Positions 49,550 through 57,923 of a stretch of 64,000 nt of DNA are shown piece by piece. Position 1 is the first letter of the stretch. Each line of letters opens with the position of its first letter. A model generated the notes under the pieces. That model saw nothing but the letters and a program-made list of their open reading frames with translations, was not told the origin of the DNA and did no database searches. The DNA is from Pseudomonas fluorescens (lineage in GTDB: Bacteria > Pseudomonadota > Gammaproteobacteria > Pseudomonadales > Pseudomonadaceae), in assembly GCF_003732425.1 (NCBI RefSeq), contig NZ_MOBX01000014.1:958723-1022722 (forward strand). Reading direction: 5' to 3'. A program made the translations under genes and the position numbers.

Positions 49550-50332
49550 TTAAATTGCGTTGTGCGACTTCAACCAGCCCAGGCCCGCTTCAGTGGTGGT
49601 CAGCGGCTTGTATTCGCAACCTACCCAGCCCTGATAACCGATGCGGTCGAGGTGTTCGAACAGGAAGCGGTAGTTGATTTCACCGGTGCCCGGTTCGTTG
49701 CGGCCCGGGTTGTCCGCGAGCTGCACATGGTTGATCTCGCCCAAGTGCGATTGCAGTGTGCGGGCCAGATCGCCTTCCATGATTTGCATGTGATAGATGT
49801 CGTATTGCAGGAACAGATTGGCGCTGCCGACCTGTTCGCGAATCGACAGGGCTTGCGCCGTGTTGTTCAGATAGAAGCCCGGGATGTCGCGGGTGTTGAT
49901 CGCTTCCATCACCAGTTTGATGCCCGCTGCCTGCAGCTTGTCGGCGGCGTACTTGAGGTTGGCAACGAAGGTTTTTTCCACCGTGGCATCGTCCACGCCT
50001 TGCGGACGGATACCGGCCAGGCAGTTGACCTGGGTGTTGCCCAGCACTTGCGCGTAAGCGATGGCCAGATCGACACCGGCGCGGAATTCTTCAACGCGGT
50101 CCGGTAGGCACGCAATGCCGCGTTCGCCCTTGGCCCAGTCACCGGCCGGCAGGTTGAACAGCACTTGGGTCAGACCGTTGGCGTCAAGCCTGGCCTTGAT
50201 TTCGGCGGAGCTGAAGTCGTACGGGAACAGGTACTCGACACCGCTGAAACCGGCCTTGGCGGCGGCGTCGAAACGGGCAAGGAAATCCTGTTCGGTGAAC
50301 AGCATGGACAGGTTGGCTGCGAAACGCGGCAT
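49550..50332 (-). CDS. hyi: Hydroxypyruvate isomerase
   Basis: Hyi interconverts hydroxypyruvate and tartronate semialdehyde. The 260-residue product is a TIM barrel of the xylose-isomerase-like family, with the N-terminal MPRFAANLSMLFTEQDFLARF and metal-binding-site regions VMEAINTRDIPGFYL, LQYDIYHMQIMEGDL and WVGCEYKPLTTTEAG. Length is normal. It lies between gcl and glxR. Confidence 0.95.
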   Translation of the reverse strand: MPRFAANLSMLFTEQDFLARFDAAAKAGFSGVEYLFPYDFSSAEIKARLDANGLTQVLFNLPAGDWAKGERGIACLPDRVEEFRAGVDLAIAYAQVLGNTQVNCLAGIRPQGVDDATVEKTFVANLKYAADKLQAAGIKLVMEAINTRDIPGFYLNNTAQALSIREQVGSANLFLQYDIYHMQIMEGDLARTLQSHLGEINHVQLADNPGRNEPGTGEINYRFLFEHLDRIGYQGWVGCEYKPLTTTEAGLGWLKSHNAI

Positions 50333-50365
50333 GGTGGTCTCCCGTAAATCTTGTGAGGTTCCCCT

Positions 50366-50491
50366 TGTGGGAGCGAGCTTGTGTGGCGAGGGAGCTTGCT
50401 CCCGCTGGGCTGCGTAGCAGACCCTGGATTTTTCGGGCCGCTTCGCGCCCCAGCGGGAGCAAGCTCCCTCGCCACATAGCTTGCTCCCACA
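50366..50491. repeat. REPIN nested inside another REPIN
   Basis: The outer arms TGTGGGAGCGAGCTT (50366-50380) and AGCTTGCTCCCACA (50478-50491) belong to the TGGGAGCGAGC class. Between them lies a complete second REPIN of the TGTGGCGAGGGAGC class (50382-50476) with its own inverted arms. This is the arrangement expected if one REPIN inserted into the middle of another. It sits between gcl and hyi. Confidence 0.85.
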
Positions 50492-50508
50492 GGGAGAGCG
50501 GTCAGCAG

Positions 50509-52284
50509 TTAATCAAGCAGCGAAATCGCCGTTGGCGCATCGTTGCCGACCAGCGCCAGGTCTTCGAATTCGTTGACGGCGTTGATCTCGGTGCCCATGG
50601 AGATGTTGGTCACACGCTCCAGAATGATCTCGACGATCACTGGCACCTTGAACTCTTCGATCATCTGTTCGGCCTTGCGCAGGGCAGGGGCGATTTCCGA
50701 CGGTTCGAACACACGCAGTGCCTTACAGCCAAGGCCTTCAGCCACTGCGATGTGGTCAACCCCGTAACCGTTGAGTTCCGGCGCGTTCAGGTTATCGAAG
50801 GACAGCTGCACGCAGTAGTCCATTTCGAACCCGCGCTGGGCCTGACGGATCAGGCCCAGGTACGAGTTGTTCACCACGACGTGGATGTACGGCAGTTTGA
50901 ACTGAGCGCCGACCGCCAGTTCTTCGATCATGAACTGGAAGTCATAGTCCCCCGACAGGGCCACGACTTTCCGGCTCGGATCGGCCTTCACCACGCCCAG
51001 CGCTGCCGGAATGGTCCAGCCCAACGGGCCGGCCTGGCCGCAGTTGATCCAGTGACGCGGCTTGTAGACGTGCAGGAACTGCGCGCCGGCAATCTGCGAC
51101 AGACCAATGGTGCTGACGTAGCAGGTGTCCTTGCCGAACACCTGGTTCATTTCTTCGTAAACGCGTTGCGGTTTGACCGGTACGTTGTCGAAGTGGGTCT
51201 TGCGGTGCAGGCTGGCTTTGCGCTGCTGGCAATCTTGCAGCCAGGCACTGCGGTTTTTCAGCTTGCCGGCGGCTTGCCATTCACGGGCCACTTCGATGAA
51301 CACGGTCAGTGCTGCAGCGGCGTCGGAAACGATGCCCAGATCCGGCGTGAACACGCGGCCGATCTGGGTGCCTTCGATGTCGACGTGAATGAACTTGCGA
51401 CCTTCGGTGTAAACGTCAACCGAACCGGTGTGGCGGTTGGCCCAGCGGTTACCGATACCCAACACCACATCGGATTTCAGCATCGTCGCGTTGCCGTAAC
51501 GGTGCGACGTCTGCAGACCGACCATGCCGACCATCAACGGGTGATCGTCCGGGATGGTGCCCCAGCCCATCAGGGTCGGGATCACCGGGATGCCGGTCAG
51601 TTCAGCGAACTCGACCAGCAGATCGCTGGCATCGGCGTTGATGATGCCGCCACCGGCCACCAGCAATGGACGCTCAGCCTGATCGAGCAGCGCCAAAGCT
51701 TTCTCGACCTGCACGCGGGTCGCGGTCGGTTTGGCCAATGGCAGCGGCTGGTAAGCATCGATGTCGAATTCGATTTCGGCCATCTGCACGTCGAACGGCA
51801 GGTCGATCAGCACCGGACCTGGACGGCCGGAGCGCATTTCAAAGAACGCTTTCTGGAACGCATAAGGCACTTGGCCCGGCTCCAGAACAGTGGTCGCCCA
51901 CTTGGTGACTGGCTTGACGATGCTGGTGATGTCCACCGCCTGGAAGTCTTCCTTGTGCATACGGGCGCGGGGTGCCTGGCCGGTAATGCAGAGGATGGGG
52001 ATCGAGTCGGCCGAGGCGCTGTAGAGCCCGGTGACCATGTCGGTACCGGCAGGGCCGGAAGTGCCGATGCACACGCCGATGTTGCCGGCCTTGGTGCGGG
52101 TGTAGCCCTCGGCCATGTGCGAGGCGCCTTCAACGTGGCGAGCGAGGACGTGATCGATGCCACCGACTTTCTGCAAGGCGGAGTACAGCGGGTTGATGGC
52201 AGCGCCCGGGATGCCAAAAGCGGTATCAACCCCTTCACGGCGCATCACCAGAACGGCGGCTTCGATTGCTCTCATTTTGCTCAT
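50509..52284 (-). CDS. gcl: Glyoxylate carboligase
   Basis: Gcl condenses two glyoxylate to tartronate semialdehyde and CO2, using thiamine diphosphate and FAD. The 591-residue product has the three thiamine-enzyme domains: N-terminal PYR domain (MRREGVDTAFGIPGAAINPL), where Val/Ala replaces the usual catalytic Glu in this family, the central FAD-binding domain, and the C-terminal domain with GDYDFQFMIEELAVGAQFKLPYIHVVVNN. ATG 52284 has an AGAGG site; the frame is open further upstream but that region holds the operator palindromes. First gene of the glyoxylate operon. Confidence 0.96.
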   Translation of the reverse strand: MSKMRAIEAAVLVMRREGVDTAFGIPGAAINPLYSALQKVGGIDHVLARHVEGASHMAEGYTRTKAGNIGVCIGTSGPAGTDMVTGLYSASADSIPILCITGQAPRARMHKEDFQAVDITSIVKPVTKWATTVLEPGQVPYAFQKAFFEMRSGRPGPVLIDLPFDVQMAEIEFDIDAYQPLPLAKPTATRVQVEKALALLDQAERPLLVAGGGIINADASDLLVEFAELTGIPVIPTLMGWGTIPDDHPLMVGMVGLQTSHRYGNATMLKSDVVLGIGNRWANRHTGSVDVYTEGRKFIHVDIEGTQIGRVFTPDLGIVSDAAAALTVFIEVAREWQAAGKLKNRSAWLQDCQQRKASLHRKTHFDNVPVKPQRVYEEMNQVFGKDTCYVSTIGLSQIAGAQFLHVYKPRHWINCGQAGPLGWTIPAALGVVKADPSRKVVALSGDYDFQFMIEELAVGAQFKLPYIHVVVNNSYLGLIRQAQRGFEMDYCVQLSFDNLNAPELNGYGVDHIAVAEGLGCKALRVFEPSEIAPALRKAEQMIEEFKVPVIVEIILERVTNISMGTEINAVNEFEDLALVGNDAPTAISLLD

Positions 52285-52311
52285 GGTTTTGTGCCTCTTT
52301 ACGTTTTGTAA

Positions 52312-52321
52312 TTGTATACAA
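52312..52321. promoter_or_regulatory. TTGTATACAA palindrome, operator candidate (gcl proximal)
   Basis: A 10-bp perfect palindrome 28 bases upstream of the gcl start. An identical copy occurs at 52450-52459. FCD-type GntR repressors often bind such TNGTATACNA sites. The two sites lie in the divergent gcl / GlcG-like intergenic region. Confidence 0.6.
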
Positions 52322-52449
52322 GTGGCTTTGCGCAGAGTGTATTCACGGCGGACGGCGCAGGTCAATCCATTTTCTCAAGCGCCTGTTTCATTCGTCGGAA
52401 GCCAGTCTGACTGTGGCTTTTCGTCGCATGTGGCGCTTTTCGAGAATTA

Positions 52450-52459
52450 TTGTATACAA
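52450..52459. promoter_or_regulatory. TTGTATACAA palindrome, operator candidate (distal)
   Basis: Second copy of the palindrome, 138 bases from the first, extended as GAATTATTGTATACAAAA and followed by an A-rich run and ATAATTC. It lies 94 bases upstream of the GlcG-like start and could act on both divergent promoters. Confidence 0.6.
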
Positions 52460-52552
52460 AAAAATAATTCATTGTGTTCTATTTGTTGCATCGGCCTGCG
52501 GCACAAAAGCGCAGGTCCACGACTTTCCCTATAACAAAATGAGGACGGCACC

Positions 52553-52993
52553 ATGAGCGCTTTAACCTTGAAAGTCGCAGTCAACCTGGTCAACGAAGCC
52601 ATCAATGCAGGGCGCGGCATCAACGCCGCGCCGCTGACCATCGCGGTACTCGATACCGGCGGTCACCTGATCACCCTGCAGCGCGAAGACGGCGCCAGCC
52701 TGCTGCGCCCGAACATCGCCATCGGCAAAGCCTGGGGCGCCATCGCCCTGGGCAAAGGCTCACGCCTGCTGGCACTCGACGCCCAACAACGCCCGGCCTT
52801 CATTGCTGCGCTGAACAGCATGGGCCAGGGCAGCGTCGTGCCGGCACCGGGCGGTGTGTTGATTCGGGATCAGGCGGGGAATGTGTTGGGCGCGATCGGG
52901 ATCAGCGGCGATCTGTCGGATATTGATGAGCAGGTGGCGATCAGGGCGGTGGAGGCGTTGGCGTTGCGGGCGGATGCGGGGGTGGCTTCCTGA
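52553..52993 (+). CDS. GlcG/HbpS family protein
   Basis: The 146-residue product is a single GlcG/HbpS-like domain (LTIAVLDTGGHLITLQREDGAS, AFIAALNSMGQGSVVPAPGGVLIRD, VLGAIGISGDLSDIDEQVAI). Members are found beside glycolate and glyoxylate genes (E. coli glcG) but have no settled activity; some bind heme or cobalamin. It is divergent from gcl and shares the palindromic operator region, so co-regulation with glyoxylate use is likely. Confidence 0.88.
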   Translation: MSALTLKVAVNLVNEAINAGRGINAAPLTIAVLDTGGHLITLQREDGASLLRPNIAIGKAWGAIALGKGSRLLALDAQQRPAFIAALNSMGQGSVVPAPGGVLIRDQAGNVLGAIGISGDLSDIDEQVAIRAVEALALRADAGVAS

Positions 52994-53012
52994 TCGTTAG
53001 TGCCTGATTAAC

Positions 53013-53115
53013 CGCCTTCGCGAGCAGGCTCGCTCCCACACTGGATCTGTGGTTCGACACAAAATGTCTGAATACCCCAAGTCCCCCTGTGGGAGCGAGC
53101 CTGCTCGCGAAGGCG
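53013..53115. repeat. REPIN upstream of the RAYT gene
   Basis: Inverted arms CGCCTTCGCGAGCAGGCTCG... and reverse complement ending GAAGGCG at 53115, spaced by about 48 bases. It is the nearest left neighbour of the RAYT gene and of the same class as 53689. Confidence 0.92.
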
Positions 53116-53207
53116 ATCTTCCGTACACATCTTGCTAAAAGTCTGACGCTTGCTCGGAAATCCACTGAACTAGCCTTTTCATAATCAGGACATGAAAAGG
53201 CAAAGGA

Positions 53208-53666
53208 ATGCTGGATCTATCTGCTTCAAATCGTTTGCGCATCGGTCGCTACTCCGAACACAACCGCATCTACCTACTGACTACCAATACGGCGGGAAGG
53301 CAACCTGTATTCAGCGACTTTGCAGTGGGTCGAATGGTCGTCAGCCAATTTCGCGTCGCAGAGGAAATGGGGTTTGCCAACACGTTGGCCTGGGTTGTCA
53401 TGCCAGATCATTTTCACTGGCTGATTGAATTGAAGCGCGGTTCGCTTGGCGAGTTGATGCAACGAACCAAATCTCTCAGCACCAAAGCCGTGAAACTCGC
53501 GACCGGTCGACAGACCAGCCTTTGGCAATCAGGCTTTCATGATCGTGCATTGCGCAGAGAGGAAGATCTGGTGAAGTTGGCTCGGTATATCGTGGCTAAC
53601 CCGTTGCGAGCTGGGCTGGTTGAGAAAGTTGGCGACTATCCATTGTGGGATGCGGTTTGGGTTTAG
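53208..53666 (+). CDS. rayT: REP-associated tyrosine transposase (RAYT)
   Basis: RAYT proteins are Y1 HUH-type endonucleases related to IS200/IS605 transposases; they bind and nick REP sequences and are thought to have spread REPINs. The 152-residue product has the metal-binding pair in VVMPDHFHWLIEL (H68, H70) and the catalytic tyrosine Y127 in KLARYIVANPLRAGL. Length matches intact members. It is flanked by REPINs at 53013-53115 and 53689-53763 with the same arms, the typical arrangement of a RAYT with its cognate REPs. Confidence 0.93.
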   Translation: MLDLSASNRLRIGRYSEHNRIYLLTTNTAGRQPVFSDFAVGRMVVSQFRVAEEMGFANTLAWVVMPDHFHWLIELKRGSLGELMQRTKSLSTKAVKLATGRQTSLWQSGFHDRALRREEDLVKLARYIVANPLRAGLVEKVGDYPLWDAVWV

Positions 53667-53688
53667 CCGTTATTCGGTGTTGTCGCCA

Positions 53689-53763
53689 TTCGCGAGCAGG
53701 CTCGCTCCTACAGGGGATTTGCGAACGCCACAGATCCAATGTGGGAGCGAGCCTGCTCGCGAA
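53689..53763. repeat. REPIN downstream of the RAYT gene
   Basis: Inverted arms TTCGCGAGCAGGCTCGCTCC... and GGAGCGAGCCTGCTCGCGAA, spaced by about 27 bases. Its left arm reads CTCCTACA, the TAGGAG variant, so it mixes two arm types. Confidence 0.92.
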
Positions 53764-53778
53764 GCGGTGAACGCGGTC

Positions 53779-54387
53779 TTACTGATCCGGCTCACATCCC
53801 TTCAACACCAACCGGATAATCGTCTGCGCCGCCGCTTCATAATCCGCCTCGTCCAGCTTGTCCTTGCCGGTGACCGCAGAAATCTGCCAGTCGAAGTCGG
53901 CGTAGGTCTGGGTCGCGGCCCAGATGCTGAACATCAGGTGATTAGGGTCGATCGGGGCGATCTGGCCGCGGTCGATCCAGCTCTGGATGCAGTCGATGTT
54001 GTGTTTGGCCTGGCCGTTGAGCTGCTCGACCAGATCGGCGCTCAGGTGCGGGGCGCCGTGCATGATTTCGCTGGCAAATACTTTCGAGGCGAAGGGCAGG
54101 TCGCGGGAGATACGGATCTTCGAGCGGATGTAGCCGCTCAGCACTTCGCTCGGCACGCCGTCCGGATTGAACGGCGTCGAGGCCTGCAAAATCGGCACGA
54201 TGATGCTTTCCAGCACCTCGCGGTAAAGGTTTTCCTTGGACTTGAAGTAGTAGTAGACATTGGGCTTGGGCAATCCCGCCTTGGCGGCGATGTCGCTGGT
54301 TTTGGTCGCAGCGAAGCCCTTGTCGGCAAACTCCTCACTGGCGGCACGCAGGATCAGTTCTTTGTTGCGCTCGCGGATTGTGCTCAT
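53779..54387 (-). CDS. TetR family regulator, RutR-like
   Basis: The 202-residue product has an N-terminal helix-turn-helix (RERNKELILRAASEEFADKGFAATKTSDIAAKAGLPKPNVYYYFKSKENLYREVL) and a C-terminal domain with YADFDWQISAVTGKDKLDEADY, close to the same part of E. coli RutR, which senses pyrimidines and touches purine/glyoxylate genes. ATG 54387 is chosen because it begins the usual MSTIRERNK; the open frame goes to 54426. Its place next to the gcl/GlcG region is suggestive, but its target is not known. Confidence 0.85.
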   Translation of the reverse strand: MSTIRERNKELILRAASEEFADKGFAATKTSDIAAKAGLPKPNVYYYFKSKENLYREVLESIIVPILQASTPFNPDGVPSEVLSGYIRSKIRISRDLPFASKVFASEIMHGAPHLSADLVEQLNGQAKHNIDCIQSWIDRGQIAPIDPNHLMFSIWAATQTYADFDWQISAVTGKDKLDEADYEAAAQTIIRLVLKGCEPDQ

Positions 54388-54522
54388 AAACCCGGTGGTT
54401 CCTTGCCTGTTCTGGCGGTTGCGCATGGTAGCACCGGCCTCGCGCGGCGCTCAAGAATGCCCCGCGTGGTCCGTGGTCGCGTTATGCTTCGCACCATTCA
54501 TACATAAAAGGAAACAGGATTC

Positions 54523-55437
54523 ATGGCAGGAAGCAGTTTGCTGGTGCTGGTCGACGATATTGCCACCGTGCTGGATGACGTGGCGTTGATGAGCAAAATG
54601 GCCGCCAAGAAGACCGCCGGTGTACTCGGCGACGACCTGGCGCTCAATGCCCAGCAGGTCTCCGGTGTGCGTGCCGAGCGGGAAATTCCGGTGGTGTGGG
54701 CCGTGGCCAAGGGCTCGTTCGTCAATAAATTGATTCTGGTGCCTTCGGCGCTGGCGATCAGTGCGTTCGTACCGTGGCTGGTAACGCCGCTGTTGATGGT
54801 TGGCGGTGCGTATCTGTGCTTCGAGGGATTCGAGAAGCTGGCGCACAAGTTCTTGCACAGCAAGGCCGAAGATGAGGCCGAGCATGCGCAACTCACCGAA
54901 GCGGTGGCCGATCCGGCGACGGATCTGGTGGCGTACGAGAAGGACAAGATCAAGGGCGCGATTCGCACTGACTTCATCCTCTCGGCAGAGATTATCGCGA
55001 TCACCTTGGGCACCGTGGCGGATGCTTCGCTGACGCAGCAAGTGATTGTGATGTCCGGCATCGCCATCGTCATGACTGTCGGCGTTTACGGGTTGGTGGC
55101 GGGTATCGTCAAGCTCGACGACCTCGGGTTGTGGCTGACCCAGAAGCCCGGGCAGTTCGCCAAGAAAATCGGCAGCGCGATCCTCAGCGCCGCGCCGTAC
55201 ATGATGAAAACCTTGTCGGTGGTCGGTACGGCGGCGATGTTCCTGGTCGGCGGCGGCATCCTCACCCACGGTGTGCCGGTCGTGCATCACTGGATTGAAG
55301 GCGTTGGCGCAGCGGCGGGTAGTGCCGGGTTTGCGGTGCCGATGTTGCTCAATGGTGTGGCGGGGATCATCGCTGGTGCGGTGGTGTTGGCGGTTGTTGC
55401 CGTTGTCGGCAAGATCTGGAAAGCCCTGAAAAACTGA
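54523..55437 (+). CDS. DUF808 family inner membrane protein
   Basis: The 304-residue product starts MAGSSLLVLVDDIATVLDDVALMSKMAAKKTAGVLGDDLALNAQQV, the hallmark of the DUF808 (E. coli YedI) family, and has about five to six membrane segments. The membrane-proximal part has GAYLCFEGFEKLAHKFL. Function is unknown. It is divergent from the TetR gene and followed by a REPIN and a bidirectional terminator. Confidence 0.9.
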   Translation: MAGSSLLVLVDDIATVLDDVALMSKMAAKKTAGVLGDDLALNAQQVSGVRAEREIPVVWAVAKGSFVNKLILVPSALAISAFVPWLVTPLLMVGGAYLCFEGFEKLAHKFLHSKAEDEAEHAQLTEAVADPATDLVAYEKDKIKGAIRTDFILSAEIIAITLGTVADASLTQQVIVMSGIAIVMTVGVYGLVAGIVKLDDLGLWLTQKPGQFAKKIGSAILSAAPYMMKTLSVVGTAAMFLVGGGILTHGVPVVHHWIEGVGAAAGSAGFAVPMLLNGVAGIIAGAVVLAVVAVVGKIWKALKN

Positions 55438-55457
55438 CATTCAACACAAAAACCTTG

Positions 55458-55543
55458 TAGGAGTGAGCCTGCTTGCGATAGCGGTGTATCAGCCCCACAA
55501 GTGTTGCCTGACACACCGCTATCGCGAGCAGGCTCACTCCTAC
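55458..55543. repeat. REPIN, GTAGGAGTGAGCCTGCTTGCG class
   Basis: Arms GTAGGAGTGAGCCTGC... ending GATAGCGGTGT, with inverted partner ending CTCACTCCTAC; same family as 42280 and 61153. Confidence 0.9.
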
Positions 55544-55566
55544 GGTTTGATCTGTGTTGTGCCATG

Positions 55567-55605
55567 AAAAAGGGCCATTCGACTCGCATCGAATGGCCCT
55601 TTTTT
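55567..55605. terminator. Bidirectional terminator between DUF808 and mlaA genes
   Basis: AAAAAGGGCCATTCGA / TCGAATGGCCCTTTTT is a 16-bp stem with a short loop between convergent genes; both arms end in A/T runs. Confidence 0.92.
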
Positions 55606-55619
55606 GTACCTGCCGAAAA

Positions 55620-56408
55620 CTACTCGGCAACCTGCAACTTACGCGCCTCGGTGTACACGTAACGTACTTTCTCGTACTCAAACGGTGAGTTCAGTTGACC
55701 GTAGCGGAAGCTGGTCTGGTAGCGCTTGTCGACCGCGCGCAGGGCCCAGATTTCCGGGTGGTTGGAGCTGACTTCCGAAACGTTGAGGAAGTTGATCGCC
55801 GATTCGGCGGTGTAGTCCACGGCAAGGCCGGCGGTGTCGCGGATGTTCGACGGGCCGAGGATTGGCAGTACGAAGTAGGCGCCGCCCGGTACACCGTAGA
55901 AGCCCAGGGTCTGGCCGAAGTCTTCGCTCTGACGCGGCAGGCCCATGGCGGTAGCCGGATCCCACAGGCCGGCGATGCCGATGGTGGTGTTGAGCAGCAG
56001 GCGCGCGGTGGTTTCCATCGAACGCTGGCCTTTGAACTGCAACAGGCTGTTGACCAGGTTCGGTACATCACCGAGGTTGTTGAAGAAGTTGCTCACACCC
56101 GTACGCACGAAGCTTGGCGTGATGTAGCGATAGCCATCGACCACCGGCAGGAACACCCATTGGTCGAAGCGATAGTTGAAGTGGTAAACCCGGCGGTTCC
56201 ACGACTCCAGCGGGTCGTAGACGTTCAGCGCATTGAGCGTTGAGCGCTCGAATTCGCGCTGATCCAGCCCCGGGTTGAACTTGAGTTTGGACAGCGGCTC
56301 CTTGAAGCCGTCGCTGTCGACGACGACCGGCGCGTTGGCTTTACTGTTGTCGGCCTGGGCCACGCCTGCGCAGAGGAGCGCTGCCATCAGCAGGAGATAT
56401 TTAGCCAC
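55620..56408 (-). CDS. mlaA: MlaA (VacJ) outer-membrane lipid asymmetry protein
   Basis: MlaA removes phospholipids from the outer leaflet of the outer membrane and passes them to the MlaC shuttle. The 262-residue product has a signal peptide (1-19, ending AQA) without an ideal lipobox (MAALLCAG, where L precedes the only candidate cysteine), and the conserved DPLESWNRRVYHFNYRFDQW, GVSNFFNNLGDVPNLVNSLL and GVPGGAYFVLPILGPSN. It overlaps the upstream hydrolase gene by eight bases. Confidence 0.95.
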   Translation of the reverse strand: MAKYLLLMAALLCAGVAQADNSKANAPVVVDSDGFKEPLSKLKFNPGLDQREFERSTLNALNVYDPLESWNRRVYHFNYRFDQWVFLPVVDGYRYITPSFVRTGVSNFFNNLGDVPNLVNSLLQFKGQRSMETTARLLLNTTIGIAGLWDPATAMGLPRQSEDFGQTLGFYGVPGGAYFVLPILGPSNIRDTAGLAVDYTAESAINFLNVSEVSSNHPEIWALRAVDKRYQTSFRYGQLNSPFEYEKVRYVYTEARKLQVAE

Positions 56409-57699
56409 GGAAGAACTCCAGCATGGCGTCGCTGTTGACGCGGTAGTTAAGGTTGCCGCAATGGCCGCCCAGTGGGTAAACGGTCAGGCGATCACCGAAT
56501 GTTTTACGCAGGAAACCGAGGTCGCCCGGGCCGAGGATCACGTCGTCGGCGTTGTGCATGACAGCAATTTTCGGGCTGTCGTGCAGGTAATCCTTGAGCG
56601 CATACAGGCTGACCTGATCGATCAGTTGCAACAGGCTGCCGCCATCGGTGCGCGCACGCCACATCGGAATCACTTGCTCGGTCAGGTAGCAGTCGAAGTC
56701 GCACTGCAGCGCGCGCTTGAGGAACGGCGTGAGACTGGTGCCTTCAGTGATCGGGAATTTCGGCGGGGTGATCAGGCCGCGACGGTTGATCAGGTCCGAA
56801 GTGAAGGCAATGTCGGCCGCCGAGAAGCGGAACGAGGTGCCAATCAGCATCGCCATCTGTTCGTTGGTCAGGTGTTGCTTGGACTGCTGGAAGTCGTAGA
56901 GCAGGGCATCGTTGAGGTCGATGTAGCCTTTCTGCTGGAAGTAGCGGGTCAGCTTGGACAGCACCAGCTCATAGAATGTGGTGCTGTTGTTGATGCCTTT
57001 AACTTCGGTTTGGACCAACTTGTCGAGGTTGGTCACCGAGGTGTAGAGGTTGACCGGCGGATTGAGCAGCAGGACTTTCTTGAAGTTGAAGCTGCGGCGC
57101 GTTTCGTCCAGATGCGCCACGAAGGCGGCATCGAGGGCGCCAAGGCTGTAGCCGGTCAGGTAATACTCGGTCACCGGCAGTTTCGGGTTTTGCGCGCGCA
57201 CCGCCTGCATCACCCGGTACATGTCTTCGGCGTCTTCCTTGGTTACGCCCGGGGTGGCGAAGCGTGACGCGGCGCTGATGAAGTCGAAGCTGGTCGGCGA
57301 CGACAACTGCACGACGTGGTAGCCGGCCTTGTAGTAGAGCTTTTTCAGGTATTCGTTGAGCGTGCTGTCATAGCGCGCGCCGGTGCCGGCAATCAGGAAA
57401 ATCAGCGGTGCCGGTTTGTCCTGGGTGGCGATGCGGTAGGTAAGCTTTTTCACCGCCCAGAAGTTGTCCGGCAGGATGAACTCGCGTTCCGGGCGCAGGC
57501 TGAGGCTGCGATCGGACTGATTGATGTCGTCATCCAGCGGCAGTTCCGGGCGCAAGTCCGGCGGAGTCGTGGCGATGGTCGCCTCGAACGGGTTGGTCAG
57601 GGGGTAGCCATAACTGGCGGCGTCGATATCCACCGCCAGTGCGGACGCACTCAGAATAAGGCCGCTGAACAGCGCGGCGAAGCGCAAGGAACGGAGCAT
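56401..57699 (-). CDS. Periplasmic alpha/beta hydrolase-like protein
   Basis: The 432-residue product has a signal peptide (1-22) and an alpha/beta-hydrolase core: an oxyanion-type loop PLIFLIAGTGARYDS, nucleophile elbow GYSLGALDA, the acid region HNADDVILG and the histidine in LGGHCGN. It overlaps mlaA and probably shares its transcript, so a role in envelope lipid handling is plausible. Homologues are sometimes labelled as a serine/threonine kinase; no kinase motif is present here. Substrate unknown. Confidence 0.78.
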   Translation of the reverse strand: MLRSLRFAALFSGLILSASALAVDIDAASYGYPLTNPFEATIATTPPDLRPELPLDDDINQSDRSLSLRPEREFILPDNFWAVKKLTYRIATQDKPAPLIFLIAGTGARYDSTLNEYLKKLYYKAGYHVVQLSSPTSFDFISAASRFATPGVTKEDAEDMYRVMQAVRAQNPKLPVTEYYLTGYSLGALDAAFVAHLDETRRSFNFKKVLLLNPPVNLYTSVTNLDKLVQTEVKGINNSTTFYELVLSKLTRYFQQKGYIDLNDALLYDFQQSKQHLTNEQMAMLIGTSFRFSAADIAFTSDLINRRGLITPPKFPITEGTSLTPFLKRALQCDFDCYLTEQVIPMWRARTDGGSLLQLIDQVSLYALKDYLHDSPKIAVMHNADDVILGPGDLGFLRKTFGDRLTVYPLGGHCGNLNYRVNSDAMLEFFRG

Positions 57700-57923
57700 G
57701 ACTAGATCCCTTAGAGGAAGGTGCCGAATGAAGTTCGCAGGCTATGACCACCGGGGTTGCGCCAAAGTGCCATGGTGCGGCACCAAACAGGCAGAATTCG
57801 GAGTAATAGTAGCTGGACGATACACTTTGCACGCCCTGAATGAACAGTTAACAGTTGTTAGTTCTTGCGCACGGCTGGCGGCAGATTAAGCTGGCCGTCG
57901 ATTTCCGAAGATTGGAGTGTTTC

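Noticed and set aside
50353..52311. 652-codon plus-strand frame opposite gcl
   Set aside because: It starts inside a REPIN and is antisense to glyoxylate carboligase, which has all family domains.
53013..53763. Repeated palindromes considered as a CRISPR array
   Set aside because: The units are inverted pairs of REP sequences, irregularly spaced and scattered through the window, with a RAYT gene and no cas genes.
56401..57699. Hydrolase considered as a serine/threonine kinase, a label used for homologues
   Set aside because: No kinase glycine loop, HRD or DFG motif is present, while the alpha/beta-hydrolase nucleophile elbow GYSLG and histidine motif are.
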